Assembly: GCA_937862885.1 (NCBI GenBank) | Contig: CALMEE010000130.1 | Location: 1-57,256, forward strand | Origin: an uncultured Planctomycetaceae bacterium | GTDB taxonomy: Bacteria > Planctomycetota > Planctomycetia > Pirellulales > Pirellulaceae | Length of the DNA: 57,256 nt | Direction of reading: 5' to 3' | In this document: positions 28,147-37,172 of the stretch, in pieces | Layout of the letters: every line of letters begins with the position of its first letter | How positions within the stretch are numbered: the stretch's first letter is position 1 | Made by a program: the position numbers and the translations under genes | Notes under the pieces: model-generated | Told to the model about the DNA's origin: nothing | Databases searched by the model: none | What the model saw: the letters and a program-made list of their open reading frames with translations, nothing else

Positions 28147-28479
28147 ATGCATAAGCCAAGAGTAATTCGAATAAGCTTAGCGGCCAGCATCGCGATTCTG
28201 TACGCTTGCCTGCCGGGTTGCGGTGACCCAGATGATCGTGCCCTGCGCATGAAATCTGGAGATGTCGTTTCGGTTTATAACGTGACCGGAATGATGTGAG
28301 GTTCTTCGTGAACTCAACAGGTCGATAGGGCCTTAAGAGAGTTACCGGGTGTAACTGATGTTGTCGTAAGCCGTCGCAGAGCCGAAGCTCGAGTTAGTCA
28401 TGCTCCTGATGCCAAGTCGATGCGAGAGGAGATTCAAATTCAGGGAAGATTTCACTTGTACAGGGAGTCGCAAGAATAA
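28147..28479 (+). CDS. Candidate double-selenocysteine HMA-domain lipoprotein (two in-frame TGA)
   Basis: The 110-codon frame runs from ATG to TAA at 28477. Residues 1-24 form a lipoprotein signal with lipobox LPGC (lipidated Cys25). From about residue 40 it follows the heavy-metal-associated domain: VYNVTGMM, then TGA, GSS, TGA, TQQVDRALRELPGVTDVVV and a second beta-alpha-beta half ending at QGRFHLY. The HMA family normally reads VxGMxCxxCxxxVxxALxxLPGV, so TGA51 and TGA55 replace the two metal-binding Cys; the spacing here is one residue longer than CxxC. Conventional reading stops at residue 50. The frame is otherwise free of stops, and hairpins follow the TGAs. I infer readthrough as selenocysteine; a decayed pseudogene is the alternative. 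The gene lies 119 bases after the glucokinase, and AAGG precedes the ATG. Confidence 0.65.
28297..28343 (+). promoter_or_regulatory. SECIS-like RNA hairpins after the in-frame TGAs
   Basis: After the first TGA (28297-28299) a small hairpin forms from GTTC (28301-28304) and GAAC (28310-28313). A larger two-tier structure follows. The lower stem is AACTC (28311-28315) with GAGTT (28339-28343). The upper stem is AGGTC (28319-28323) with GGCCT (28329-28333), closed by the loop GATAG. Bacterial SECIS elements are hairpins inside the coding region a short way after UGA, with a G at the start of the apical loop; the G at 28324 lies 25 bases after the first TGA. The two small and large hairpins share bases and are alternatives. 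No folding was computed. Confidence 0.4.
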
Positions 28480-28588
28480 TCCGTCATTTGTCTCGTGGCA
28501 GAATGCAAACAGGAATGAGAATTTGGCTGGCTAAGCTTAAATCGAAGCATACTTGTTGGCCGGGCAGAGGCGGGAAAAACTTTAACGC

Positions 28589-29731
28589 TCATTTCGGTAA
28601 ACCGGTTTTTGCTTTCCCCAGCCAACCCTTAACGTAAAACCAAATCAGCAATCCAATCGCGATAGCGGCCATCGCCAACATAACTGCCAGGTAGCCGTAA
28701 CGCCATTTTAACTCCGGCATGTTCCAAACGCTGACCTCTGGGTCAAAATTCATCCCGTAAACGCCAGCGATGAACGTTAATGGAATGAAAATGGTTGCAA
28801 TAACCGTTAAGATCTTCATCACTTCGTTCATGCGATTGCTGACACTTGACAGATGAACATCGACCAGGCCAGAGGTGATTTCGCGATACGTTTCAACGAT
28901 ATCCAATAACTGAATCGTGTGGTCATGGCAATCGCGCAGGAAGACCTTGGTTGTCTCCTGGATGATGGCATTGTCGTCACGTAGCATGGCCGACAACATA
29001 TCGCGCATTGGCCAAATGGCTCGGCGGATCGTCAATAAATCACGTTTCACGGCGTGAATTTGAATCATGTGTTCAGGAGTTGGCTCGTTGACGACTTCGA
29101 TTTCCAATTTCTCGACAAGCTCGCCGTAGCTTTCGAGTACCGGAAAATAGGCATCAATCACGGAATCGATAAGTGCATAAGCCAGGTAATCAGGGCCCTG
29201 AGCCCGCAGTCGACTCGAATCATTCTTAAGTCGTTGGCGAACCGGCTCAAATACATCACCCGCCATCTCTTGGAAAGTGATCACAAAATTCTTACCCATG
29301 CACAATGACACTTGTTCAGTTTTGACCCGACCAAAGTCTTCAGCAGCCTCGCTCGCACTTAGTTTAGGCATTCGCAAAATTAGAAAGAGATGCCGGGCAT
29401 AATCCTCAAATTTTGGTCGTTGATGAACATTGACTACATCCTCCATGGCCAATGGATGGAGTTCGAAGCGATCCGCAATTTTCTTTAAGACGTCAGCGTT
29501 TCCCAACCCGTCGACGTTGATCCATCTCAATTGGTTGTCGTCTTTAGACGCTGAGAGCAAATCGTTAATGGACTCATCCAGTTGGCGGTAGGACTTTGGG
29601 CTGAAGATGATACATTGCGATTGTGGCTGAGGAGCATGCGGATCCGGGACTAAGGTGCCAGGTGCGGTGCCTGGTGGTGTACGGCGGCGAAAGCTGTAGC
29701 GGAGCCGTTTTTTATGATTCTGCTTGGCCAT
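28589..29731 (-). CDS. corA: CorA-type magnesium/cobalt transporter
   Basis: An inner-membrane divalent cation channel. The long cytoplasmic N-terminal domain is followed by two C-terminal membrane helices (ILTVIATIFIPLTFIAG and YGYLAVMLAMAAIAIGLLIWFYV). The signature YGMNF sits at the end of the first helix, and EVSVWNMPE forms the periplasmic loop before the second. The length of 380 aa from the ATG at 29731 is somewhat longer than CorA of E. coli because of a basic, Pro-rich N-terminal extension of about 30 residues (KKRLRYSFRRRTPPG). An in-frame TTG at 29797 is less likely. It lies just downstream of a Ser/Thr kinase gene on the same strand. Confidence 0.92.
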   Translation of the reverse strand: MAKQNHKKRLRYSFRRRTPPGTAPGTLVPDPHAPQPQSQCIIFSPKSYRQLDESINDLLSASKDDNQLRWINVDGLGNADVLKKIADRFELHPLAMEDVVNVHQRPKFEDYARHLFLILRMPKLSASEAAEDFGRVKTEQVSLCMGKNFVITFQEMAGDVFEPVRQRLKNDSSRLRAQGPDYLAYALIDSVIDAYFPVLESYGELVEKLEIEVVNEPTPEHMIQIHAVKRDLLTIRRAIWPMRDMLSAMLRDDNAIIQETTKVFLRDCHDHTIQLLDIVETYREITSGLVDVHLSSVSNRMNEVMKILTVIATIFIPLTFIAGVYGMNFDPEVSVWNMPELKWRYGYLAVMLAMAAIAIGLLIWFYVKGWLGKAKTGLPK

Positions 29732-29818
29732 ATAAACCCACGAGTGGCATTGAAGCCAATGAACTTGGAAGATGGCTGGGCCAATAACTGCGACCAAGCG
29801 ACTATGACCAAGCCGACT

Positions 29819-31390
29819 TCAATTTTGGATCGACGATTCGTAATCTTGCAATACAAGTTCCAACTCGTAACGCATGAAGTCGTTTAAGATATCGAATTGC
29901 GGTTCGACGAGAAAGAGCATGTGACCCGCCAGCACATGTTCGTTCAGATGGTAGTATGCGACAGCCAGTCCAGCACATCCGACGTAGTGAAACCTTCCCA
30001 AATTCTTTTCGACGCCGAACAAGTCAATATAAACATCGCGAGCCTTTTCCCACGCTCCAGTGCGCAAATACAATTCACCCAGTCGCTCATTTGCACGATT
30101 TGTCCAGAGTTTGCGGGTGAAGTCCGTCGAATAACTATCCGTCTCGATGGGAGGGAAATACTCCTTAACCGACCTCCAAGCCAACTCAGCCTGCTCGGAA
30201 TTACTCGCCGCGGCAATTGTATACGCCCAGCGATATTGCTCTTGAATCGAGCCCTGTTTCGGAATCGTGTTGGTCATGATCTGCACCGGGTCAGGCAATG
30301 CGGGGGCTGGCGGAGTGAGCAAAGCATAACCGCTGCCTACTCCAATTCCGACAGTGATGATCAGCAGGCCTGCTGCCCACGTTAACATGGATTTCCACGA
30401 ACGCGATTTTGTGCCTTGTAACATGGCCGCGAGTTTTCTCGTTTCGGCCAATGGGTCAAATTGTACTAGTCCGACCTGCTCCGATTGCAATCTAAGAGTT
30501 TCCGCCAAACTCGACCAATCAAGGTGAGGCTCGACGTGGATCTTGCGTAACGCCTTGAGCAATTCCGATGGTGATTGGAATCGTTGTTCCGGTTTCTTCG
30601 CCATCATCTTCTGCACAAGTTGGCAAAGTTCGACCGGTAAATCAGGGCGCAATAGGCTGATCAATGGCGGTTTGCTTCGTACATGCTGGATCGCAACCGC
30701 TAGAGGGGTGTCACCCTCAAACGGGGGACGGCCTACCAACACATGATAACAGGTGATCCCTAGTGAATAGATATCCGTTCGAACGTCGACGGGCTTTCCC
30801 TCCACTTGCTCCGGGCTCATGTACAACGGAGTTCCCATCGTCACACCAACTTGGGTCAATTCATTGCTCTCCTCATGCGTTACTCGTGCCAGCCCGAAAT
30901 CAGTGATTTTGACTTCACCAGTTGGCATCAACATGATGTTTTCAGGCTTGATATCTCGGTGAATGACTCCGGCTTCGGAAGCGGATTGCAATGCCAACGC
31001 GACTTGGCGAATTACGTTCACGGCAAGCACTGGATCAAGCACGCCATGACGCTGAATGTACTGTCGAAGGTTTTGCCCTCGAATGTACTCTTGTACGATG
31101 AAAAAATAATCGTCCGCTTTTCCGACTTCATAAATCTGGACAATGCTGGTTTGATTTAGCCGTGCTGCAGCGCGCGCTTCGCGTTGAAATCGTTCGACAT
31201 ATTTCGGGTCGTCGGCATACTTCGCATGCAATACTTTGAAAGCAACTTGGCGATTGAGCGAGCGTTGCTCAGCCAAATAGACGCTCGCCATACCCCCTTC
31301 GCCAATTCGACGAATTAGATGGTATCCACCAAGGCTACAGCCGGTCAGATCGAGGTTTTCGCTGTTGTTAGTCGGCAAAGGAGAGTCCAT
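29819..31390 (-). CDS. Membrane Ser/Thr protein kinase (PknB-like)
   Basis: A Hanks-type kinase. The kinase domain covers residues about 22-290: glycine loop IGEGGMASVYLA, catalytic Lys in VAFKVL, HRDIKPEN with catalytic Asp146, DFG at 164-166, GTPLYMSPEQ as activation segment end, and DIYSLGI. After a linker a single membrane helix follows (LTWAAGLLIITVGIGVGSGYALL, about 335-358). The remaining 150 residues lie outside the membrane and are helical, resembling TPR-type repeats (WRSVKEYF, LGELYLRTGAWEKARDVYIDLFG). The length of 523 aa fits planctomycete kinases. The corA start is 87 bases downstream; regulation of transport by the kinase is only a guess from position. Confidence 0.9.
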   Translation of the reverse strand: MDSPLPTNNSENLDLTGCSLGGYHLIRRIGEGGMASVYLAEQRSLNRQVAFKVLHAKYADDPKYVERFQREARAAARLNQTSIVQIYEVGKADDYFFIVQEYIRGQNLRQYIQRHGVLDPVLAVNVIRQVALALQSASEAGVIHRDIKPENIMLMPTGEVKITDFGLARVTHEESNELTQVGVTMGTPLYMSPEQVEGKPVDVRTDIYSLGITCYHVLVGRPPFEGDTPLAVAIQHVRSKPPLISLLRPDLPVELCQLVQKMMAKKPEQRFQSPSELLKALRKIHVEPHLDWSSLAETLRLQSEQVGLVQFDPLAETRKLAAMLQGTKSRSWKSMLTWAAGLLIITVGIGVGSGYALLTPPAPALPDPVQIMTNTIPKQGSIQEQYRWAYTIAAASNSEQAELAWRSVKEYFPPIETDSYSTDFTRKLWTNRANERLGELYLRTGAWEKARDVYIDLFGVEKNLGRFHYVGCAGLAVAYYHLNEHVLAGHMLFLVEPQFDILNDFMRYELELVLQDYESSIQN

Positions 31391-31982
31391 AAAATAAGTT
31401 GCCGCATATGCAAATCACGCATTCTTCAAAAAATGTCGCTTTCTGACCGCAGCCAAAACGCTAGAGGTTTCCGAAGTCGTGAACCTCGAAATGAATGATC
31501 TGATCGCTAATCCTATCACTGATTATGCGGAAAAAACCGCACGAAAGCCAGATGATATTCACCATGACGCTCAAATAGTTGCCGCATCATTTCAAAAATT
31601 GCTAACAAAAGACTAGTTTTTTTGTGGCTCCGAAGTGATCGTCTACAAATTTGCCGCGTAAATCAATTCATAACCAAGCGAGTCGAATATTAGCTCGATG
31701 GAATCGACGCTTTTCTGCACGCGCTTCTCCGACACAAAACCGAATCGGAAAACTTCGCACAGAAAATATATGACCGAGACAATTCAAATTCGAAGTCGAA
31801 GCATTCTTGGTGCCAGGACCGCAACCTTAAGCAGTGCAAGTCAATTTACATTTTTCGCGCACTCTTAAGCGAAAACGATTCAGCGCCGGCATTGGAAATT
31901 GAAATATTTTCAACAATAGACGCCACCAAGCTGATCGAAATCAGAACATCCCCAGAAGCACAAGCAACCTTGTGGTCGAATC
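31391..31982. other. Intergenic region between the kinase and sufD
   Basis: About 590 AT-rich bases. It holds the upstream region of the kinase gene and the 3' flank of sufD, both minus. A plus-strand frame with ATG at 31491 and stop at 31615-31617 would give 41 residues, without a ribosome binding site or known motif. The sequence AGTTGCCGCAT occurs twice (about 31397 and 31577). No terminator or RNA gene is clear. Confidence 0.4.
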
Positions 31983-33290
31983 TCAATGATATTCGCGGAC
32001 TCGACTTGCGATCGCGGCGCTCAAAGCATCTCTTACGGATTCAATGCTGATTCTGTCAAACACTTGCTGAAAGAATCCGGTGACGATCATTTGGATGGCT
32101 TCGCGTCGCGTGAATCCGCGGGCTTGGGCATAGAAAATCAACTCCTCATCCACGCGACCACTCGTGCTGCCATGGGTGCAGCGAACGTCATCCGCCTCGA
32201 TTTCCAAACCCGGAATGGAGTCAGCTCGAGATCTTGAGGAAAGCAACAAATTGTCGTTTCGCTGGTAACCATCTGTCTTCTGAGCATTTTTGTCGACCTT
32301 AATCATGCCGCGCCAGACAGTTCTGGAAGCATCTTGCAACGCCGTTTTGTACAGGAAGTCGCTCGTTGAATTAGGTGCTTGATGGTGTTGGAGCGTGTGA
32401 TAGGAGAGGTGTTGCTTGTTCTCCGTGAACATAACTCCATTAACCTGGGAAGATGCACCCTCACCAACTAACGCTACATGTTGATTGATTTTTGAAAGTC
32501 GAGAACCTAGCGCGCCGACTGTCCATTGTATCGAACCGTCGCGATCAACAAGGGCCTTTTGATGTCCAAAATGCCAAACTCCTTGCCCCCAATCCTGCAG
32601 ATTGACAAATCGCAAATGGGCGTTGGCCCCAACCAAAATCTCAATCGCTCCACAGTGAAAACCGTTGGCGTGTTCCGTTGGACTCTTGAGTTCCGTGAGC
32701 AACGTTGCTTCAGCGCCGTCTTCGAGAATCACAAGCACATGGCTCAAATCACAACCACCGTCCGACATTTGTGCGATCGCATGCAGCGGTTTTTCGATGA
32801 CAACGCCGCGCGGGACGTAAAGCAATGTCCCTGCAGTCCAGAATGCTCCGTGCAATGCTGCAAATTTGTCAATGTTCGGTTGCAAAACGCGATTCAACAG
32901 AAATTTTTCCACAAGCTCACTTCGCTCGTCCACGAATTGCTCTAGGGAGCCAAACAGCACCCCTTGCGACCGCAACAACGGGTCGACTTGACTGCCGAAA
33001 CAAATTCCATTAACGGACGATGTCTGACCGGCGAGATCGACGCCTTGTGACAAAAGCGCCTCGATGGAAATCTCTTCATTACACGGACGTAGATCGAACC
33101 GATTCAAATTGAACAAGCGAATATCTGTTCGCATCCATTCTTCATCTTTTTGGTTCGGCCATGACAAACGCTTAAAAATCTGCCATGCATCGACTCGACG
33201 CTGTCGTAACCAATCTGGTTCGATCCTGCTTTCCAAAAACGCGTGAAATCCGTCATCCGTAAACGTAAACTGCGACGTAGTTGTTGACAT
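31983..33290 (-). CDS. sufD: Fe-S cluster assembly scaffold subunit SufD
   Basis: SufD forms the SufBC2D scaffold for iron-sulfur cluster assembly in the cytoplasm. The 435-aa protein has the SufBD beta-helix core with LLYVPRGVVIEKPLHA, LVILEDGAEATLLTEL and the C-terminal helical motif VRCTHGSTSGRVDEELIFYAQARG, followed by EAIQMIVTGFF. The conserved His of SufD is in the CTHGST segment. The N-terminal helical domain includes the WPNQKDEEWMRTDI segment typical of the family. It is the last of four suf genes on the minus strand, 281 bases after sufB. Confidence 0.93.
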   Translation of the reverse strand: MSTTTSQFTFTDDGFHAFLESRIEPDWLRQRRVDAWQIFKRLSWPNQKDEEWMRTDIRLFNLNRFDLRPCNEEISIEALLSQGVDLAGQTSSVNGICFGSQVDPLLRSQGVLFGSLEQFVDERSELVEKFLLNRVLQPNIDKFAALHGAFWTAGTLLYVPRGVVIEKPLHAIAQMSDGGCDLSHVLVILEDGAEATLLTELKSPTEHANGFHCGAIEILVGANAHLRFVNLQDWGQGVWHFGHQKALVDRDGSIQWTVGALGSRLSKINQHVALVGEGASSQVNGVMFTENKQHLSYHTLQHHQAPNSTSDFLYKTALQDASRTVWRGMIKVDKNAQKTDGYQRNDNLLLSSRSRADSIPGLEIEADDVRCTHGSTSGRVDEELIFYAQARGFTRREAIQMIVTGFFQQVFDRISIESVRDALSAAIASRVREYH

Positions 33291-33571
33291 AGTCTCAAAA
33301 AATGGAATTCGAAATTGACAATCTAAAAGGTAACCGTGGTGTTTGAACGCATTCCCAGGTATCTCTTATTACCGCGAATCATCGCGAAATTCAAACAACG
33401 GAATGCAGGCTTGTTCAGTACGTTCTAATCCATGATGTGCGTGTCAGTTGGATTCTTATCCCGTTCCTAACGATGCGCCAATGGATGTCGTGTTGGAGTA
33501 GATACATGCCAACTATTGGCTGGGCACGAAGCGGGTTTGCTTGTGCATGAAAATCAATTGCAAACCCATTC

Positions 33572-34984
33572 TTAGCCGACCGATCCCTCCATCTGCAGTT
33601 GAATTAGGCGATTCAGTTCGACCGCGTACTCCATAGGTAGCTCTTTTACCAATGGCTCAATAAAACCATTGACAATCATTGTGCTGGCTTCGGTTTCGCT
33701 AAGTCCCCGACTCATTAAGTAAAACAACTGTTCTTCACCAATCCTAGATACGCTGGCTTCATGGCCAATCGACACGTCCTGCTCCATGATTTCGATATAG
33801 GGATAGGTGTCGCTACGACTTTCCGGATCCAAGATCAGCGCATCGCATACAACATTGCATTTGGAATTGACGGCCCCTTTTTCCACTCGGGCAAGCCCGC
33901 GATAGCTACTACGTCCCCCATTTTTGGAAATCGATTTTGATATGATTTGCCCAGTTGTATGCGGCGCCACATGCACGAGCTTGGCGCCAGCATCTTGGTG
34001 TTGACCAGCACTGGCGAACGCAATGGAAAGAACTTCGCCTCGCGCACCTGGTTCCATCATATAGACCGCTGGATATTTCATGGTCAATCGGCTGCCTAAG
34101 TTTCCGTCAACCCATTCCATTACAGCATTCTCGTATGCAAACGCACGTTTTGTGACCAAGTTGTAGATGTTATTTGCCCAGTTTTGAATCGTCGTATAAC
34201 GACAGCGGGCATTTTTCTTGACGATCACTTCCACCACGGCCGAGTGCAGCGATTCGCTGGTATACATGGGCGCCGTACAGCCTTCCACGTAGTGCACCTG
34301 TGCTCCCTCGTCCACGATGATCAGCGTACGTTCGAATTGTCCCATGCTTTCTTCGTTGATACGGAAATACGCTTGCAGCGGGAAATCGATTTTCACCCCT
34401 TTAGGGACGTAAATAAACGACCCGCCGGACCACACTGCAGAATTCAATGCGGCGAATTTATTGTCATGTGGCGGAATGATCGTCCCGAAGTATTCGCGCA
34501 ACAACTCAGCATGTTCTCGAACAGCTGTATCGGTATCCGTGAAGATTACCCCTTTCTTGGCCAGATCCTCTTGCAATGACCCGTACACGACTTCACTTTC
34601 AAACTGAGCCTTTACTCCAGCCAAATACTTGCGTTCGGCCTCTGGAATACCCAATTTTTCAAAAGTGTCTTTAATCTCTTGGGGGACATCATCCCACGAC
34701 TTGCCTTGTTCGTTCGTCGGCTTCAAATAGTAGTAGATGTCTTGGAAATCGATGTCGATCGAGCCACCCCAACGCGGCATGGGTTTCGATTCAAAAATCT
34801 TCAGCGCCTCTAAGCGGAAACTCCGCATCCAATCAGGCTCACCTTTCATTTCCGAAATCTGATTCACGATTTCAGCATCCAAGCCTTTTCGCACCTTAAA
34901 TACCGATTTCGTTTCAGTACGAAAGTTGTACTTGTTGATTTCAGTCGACTTGAGTTGTTGTGATTCGGTAAGATCGATTGACAT
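33572..34984 (-). CDS. sufB: Fe-S cluster assembly scaffold subunit SufB
   Basis: SufB is the main scaffold subunit on which the nascent Fe-S cluster is built with SufC and SufD. The 470-aa protein carries [61 protein letters not shown] and the C-terminal [23 protein letters not shown] motif. [15 protein letters not shown] and the Cys-containing [12 protein letters not shown] segment match the family. The ATG at 34984 is chosen because AAAGAG lies just before it; an upstream in-frame start at 35023 would add 13 residues. It is 90 bases after sufC. Confidence 0.96.
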   Translation of the reverse strand: MSIDLTESQQLKSTEINKYNFRTETKSVFKVRKGLDAEIVNQISEMKGEPDWMRSFRLEALKIFESKPMPRWGGSIDIDFQDIYYYLKPTNEQGKSWDDVPQEIKDTFEKLGIPEAERKYLAGVKAQFESEVVYGSLQEDLAKKGVIFTDTDTAVREHAELLREYFGTIIPPHDNKFAALNSAVWSGGSFIYVPKGVKIDFPLQAYFRINEESMGQFERTLIIVDEGAQVHYVEGCTAPMYTSESLHSAVVEVIVKKNARCRYTTIQNWANNIYNLVTKRAFAYENAVMEWVDGNLGSRLTMKYPAVYMMEPGARGEVLSIAFASAGQHQDAGAKLVHVAPHTTGQIISKSISKNGGRSSYRGLARVEKGAVNSKCNVVCDALILDPESRSDTYPYIEIMEQDVSIGHEASVSRIGEEQLFYLMSRGLSETEASTMIVNGFIEPLVKELPMEYAVELNRLIQLQMEGSVG

Positions 34985-35074
34985 AATTCTCTTTCGTGGC
35001 ATTATTTGCAGAGAAACCTGCAAGTTGCCACCAGCTCCTTAATTTCGTAGTTCCTAAAATGAATGAATAAAATG

Positions 35075-35896
35075 CTAGACAGCTGTTGCAGCCGCCTCGA
35101 GGTTTTGAGCATCGTTAGCTAATGCCGCCTCTGGGTATTGCTTACGAATTCTTTCATAGCCTTGGCTATGCAACTCTTGAGCTAGTTCTTTACCACCGGT
35201 TTCTACGATTCGACCACCCATTATGACATGAGTGAAGTCAGGGACATTGTGGGCCAACAACTTGTCGTGGTGTGTAATGATGAGCAGGCCCATTTTACCA
35301 TGACCGATTTCCGCGATGCTTTGACTCGCAAGTCGTACAGCATCAGCATCCAACCCAGAATCCGTTTCATCCAGAATCGCAAACCGAGGTTGCAGCATCG
35401 CCAGTTGCAAAATTTCCGCACGCTTCATCTCGCCACCAGAGAAGCCATCATTGACGTAGCGACGAGCGAATTCGCTGTCCATTTGCAGCTGTTCCATCTT
35501 GGCGCGAATTTCCGCACGGAATTCCCGCATGGGGATCAATTCCTCGCCTTCCTTGCGATTTGGATTCCTCACGTTCGTCGTAGCGTGACGCAGAAAATCA
35601 GCCATGCGAACACCGGGAATTGCTATCGGGCGTTGAAAAGCCATGAACAAACCATGTCGCGCCCGCTCGTCTGCCTCCATTTCCAGAATACTTTCGCCAT
35701 CCAACAAGATGTCACCGCGCGTGACTTCGTAGTTCGGGTGCCCCATAATAACCAAACCCAGGGTGCTCTTACCGCTACCGTTTGGCCCCATCAACGCATG
35801 TGTCTCACCCTTTTTGATTTCCAAATTGACTCCACGCAATATCGGCTTGCCACCGATTTCCACATGCAAGTCATCGATTTTTAGCGTATCAATCAT
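35075..35896 (-). CDS. sufC: Fe-S cluster assembly ATPase SufC
   Basis: A soluble ABC-type ATPase that drives conformational change in SufB-SufD. Walker A GPNGSGKST is at residues 37-45, FSGGEMKRAEILQL holds the ABC signature, and AILDETDSGLDADA is Walker B. ITHHDKLL provides the switch His. The family-specific MAFQRPIAIPGV segment is present. The length of 273 aa is typical, with a short Ala-rich tail. It lies between sufR (147 bases upstream) and sufB. Confidence 0.96.
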   Translation of the reverse strand: MIDTLKIDDLHVEIGGKPILRGVNLEIKKGETHALMGPNGSGKSTLGLVIMGHPNYEVTRGDILLDGESILEMEADERARHGLFMAFQRPIAIPGVRMADFLRHATTNVRNPNRKEGEELIPMREFRAEIRAKMEQLQMDSEFARRYVNDGFSGGEMKRAEILQLAMLQPRFAILDETDSGLDADAVRLASQSIAEIGHGKMGLLIITHHDKLLAHNVPDFTHVIMGGRIVETGGKELAQELHSQGYERIRKQYPEAALANDAQNLEAAATAV

Positions 35897-36043
35897 CTTT
35901 TCCTTTTTTCTCTAGCTTTCAGTTGTTTGCTGAAGTTCCAAATTTGCTGAAGTCATCACATCGACAACGACATCTGCAAATCAAAGAACATACGGAATCC
36001 TGAATAACGAATTTCACGCTATTCAATTTTCCGTAAAATACAA

Positions 36044-36667
36044 TTAGGTTTTTTCAGGTTCAAATGTACAGCAAGTACCCACGCCGCACGTGGTTTGATT
36101 AACTGTGACATCGGAATGAATAAGTTTCGAGAGAAACTTCTTTTCCAATTCACAAATCTCTTTATTTGAGTTGTTCAATTCAGGATAGGGACATCCCACA
36201 ATTTTTAGTACCTTCAGGCCTTCCCTTTCTTCGACCACAAATGGTACGTTTTTCTTGCCGAAGATCTTAGCGACTTCCGCCAAACGCTCCTCGGGGTTGT
36301 CCCCAGAGATCAACTCGCCGTATTTGACGGCCAAACGCGACGCCACTCCAGTCAAGATTGTTCTCCGAAGTTCCTGATTGGGGATTGCCTGAAGTTCTTC
36401 CCACATGGCATCCGCCAAGTCGGCAAGGTTGTTTCCAACTGATCGATAGCCATCTTTCGACAAACGGTATTCGTGTGATGGACGACCACGACCATGCTTC
36501 ACCTCAAACCGTTCCACCAAACCGGAAGCCATGACCTTCCCCAGCCGTTGACGTACTGCTGTGGCGGTGACTCCCGTTCGAGCGATTAACTGATCAATCG
36601 ACATCGCTCCTTCGTTCCGGAGTAAGTCGAGGATTTCTTGCTCGTTGGCCGTTAGCGTTGGATTCAT
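36044..36667 (-). CDS. sufR: SufR-type iron-sulfur transcriptional regulator
   Basis: A 207-aa DNA-binding protein with an N-terminal winged helix-turn-helix (EQEILDLLRNEGAMSIDQL, then VTATAVRQRLGKVMASGLVER and a GRGRPSHEY wing). The C-terminal domain has Cys residues fit to hold an Fe-S cluster: GCPYPEL, EICELEKKF and TTCGVGTCCTFEP. This is the arrangement of SufR, which represses the suf operon when its cluster is loaded. Its position as first gene of the suf cluster supports autoregulation. The ATG at 36667 is preferred over an in-frame TTG at 36706. No operator could be identified by eye. Confidence 0.9.
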   Translation of the reverse strand: MNPTLTANEQEILDLLRNEGAMSIDQLIARTGVTATAVRQRLGKVMASGLVERFEVKHGRGRPSHEYRLSKDGYRSVGNNLADLADAMWEELQAIPNQELRRTILTGVASRLAVKYGELISGDNPEERLAEVAKIFGKKNVPFVVEEREGLKVLKIVGCPYPELNNSNKEICELEKKFLSKLIHSDVTVNQTTCGVGTCCTFEPEKT

Positions 36668-37172
36668 TTTCAAGGTACCGATCACTTTCGACAATTTTAA
36701 CAGCAAAATATGTCAAAAAAAGGCCACCTGTAAAAAATTTCGTAAAAGCGGAAGAAAACGAACAGTCACCAAGACCAAAATCGATCAATGAAACAAATGC
36801 AAATGGGCATAAACGGGGAGATCGAACTCAATGAACCATGTTCACCGCTAATCGGCTAGTGGTGGACACAAGAACAACTTTTTAGCGGTTTCAAACCGAG
36901 ACAATTGACCTGTTTCGCTTCCGTCAGCCTATGCAACTTACGTGATAAGCAATGCCCCTGGTGTTGGACTGGGCTTGGTCACTCGAAGCGTATTTTCCTT
37001 GGCGAGGAGCAGCAAATCTCTCGAGCATCAACGAAAGACGAGCATCAGCGTAAACTGATACCTACAATAAAAACGCCGCGTGTGAGCAGAATCGTGCTCA
37101 ACGCGGCATTTCTTATTTTCATGGCCATCGCCCAACACGGTCGTTACCGGCGAGTGACGGAAATTGCCATTC
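36668..37172. other. Intergenic region between glnA and sufR
   Basis: About 500 bases, containing the glnA terminator at 37071-37110 and the upstream region of sufR. On the minus strand TTTACA and ATATTT with about 17 bases between (around 36705-36735) might be the suf promoter; this is a weak guess. No other gene is convincing here. Confidence 0.4.
37071..37110 (-). terminator. Rho-independent terminator of glnA
   Basis: GCCGCGT (37075-37081) pairs with ACGCGGC (37101-37107) and, after a one-base bulge, TGAGCA (37083-37088) with TGCTCA (37095-37100), giving 13 base pairs around a six-base loop. On the minus strand the stem is followed by GTTTTTATTG. It lies 60 bases after the glnA stop. Confidence 0.85.

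Noticed and set aside
28147..28299. A 50-residue lipoprotein ending at the first TGA
   Set aside because: The coding pattern and HMA similarity continue in the same frame after the TGA up to a TAA at 28477, so a stop at codon 51 does not describe the gene.
28147..28479. General reassignment of TGA to a sense codon
   Set aside because: TGA ends other genes in the window (for example the DUF1592 gene, proC and sufR-region neighbours), so any readthrough must be local.
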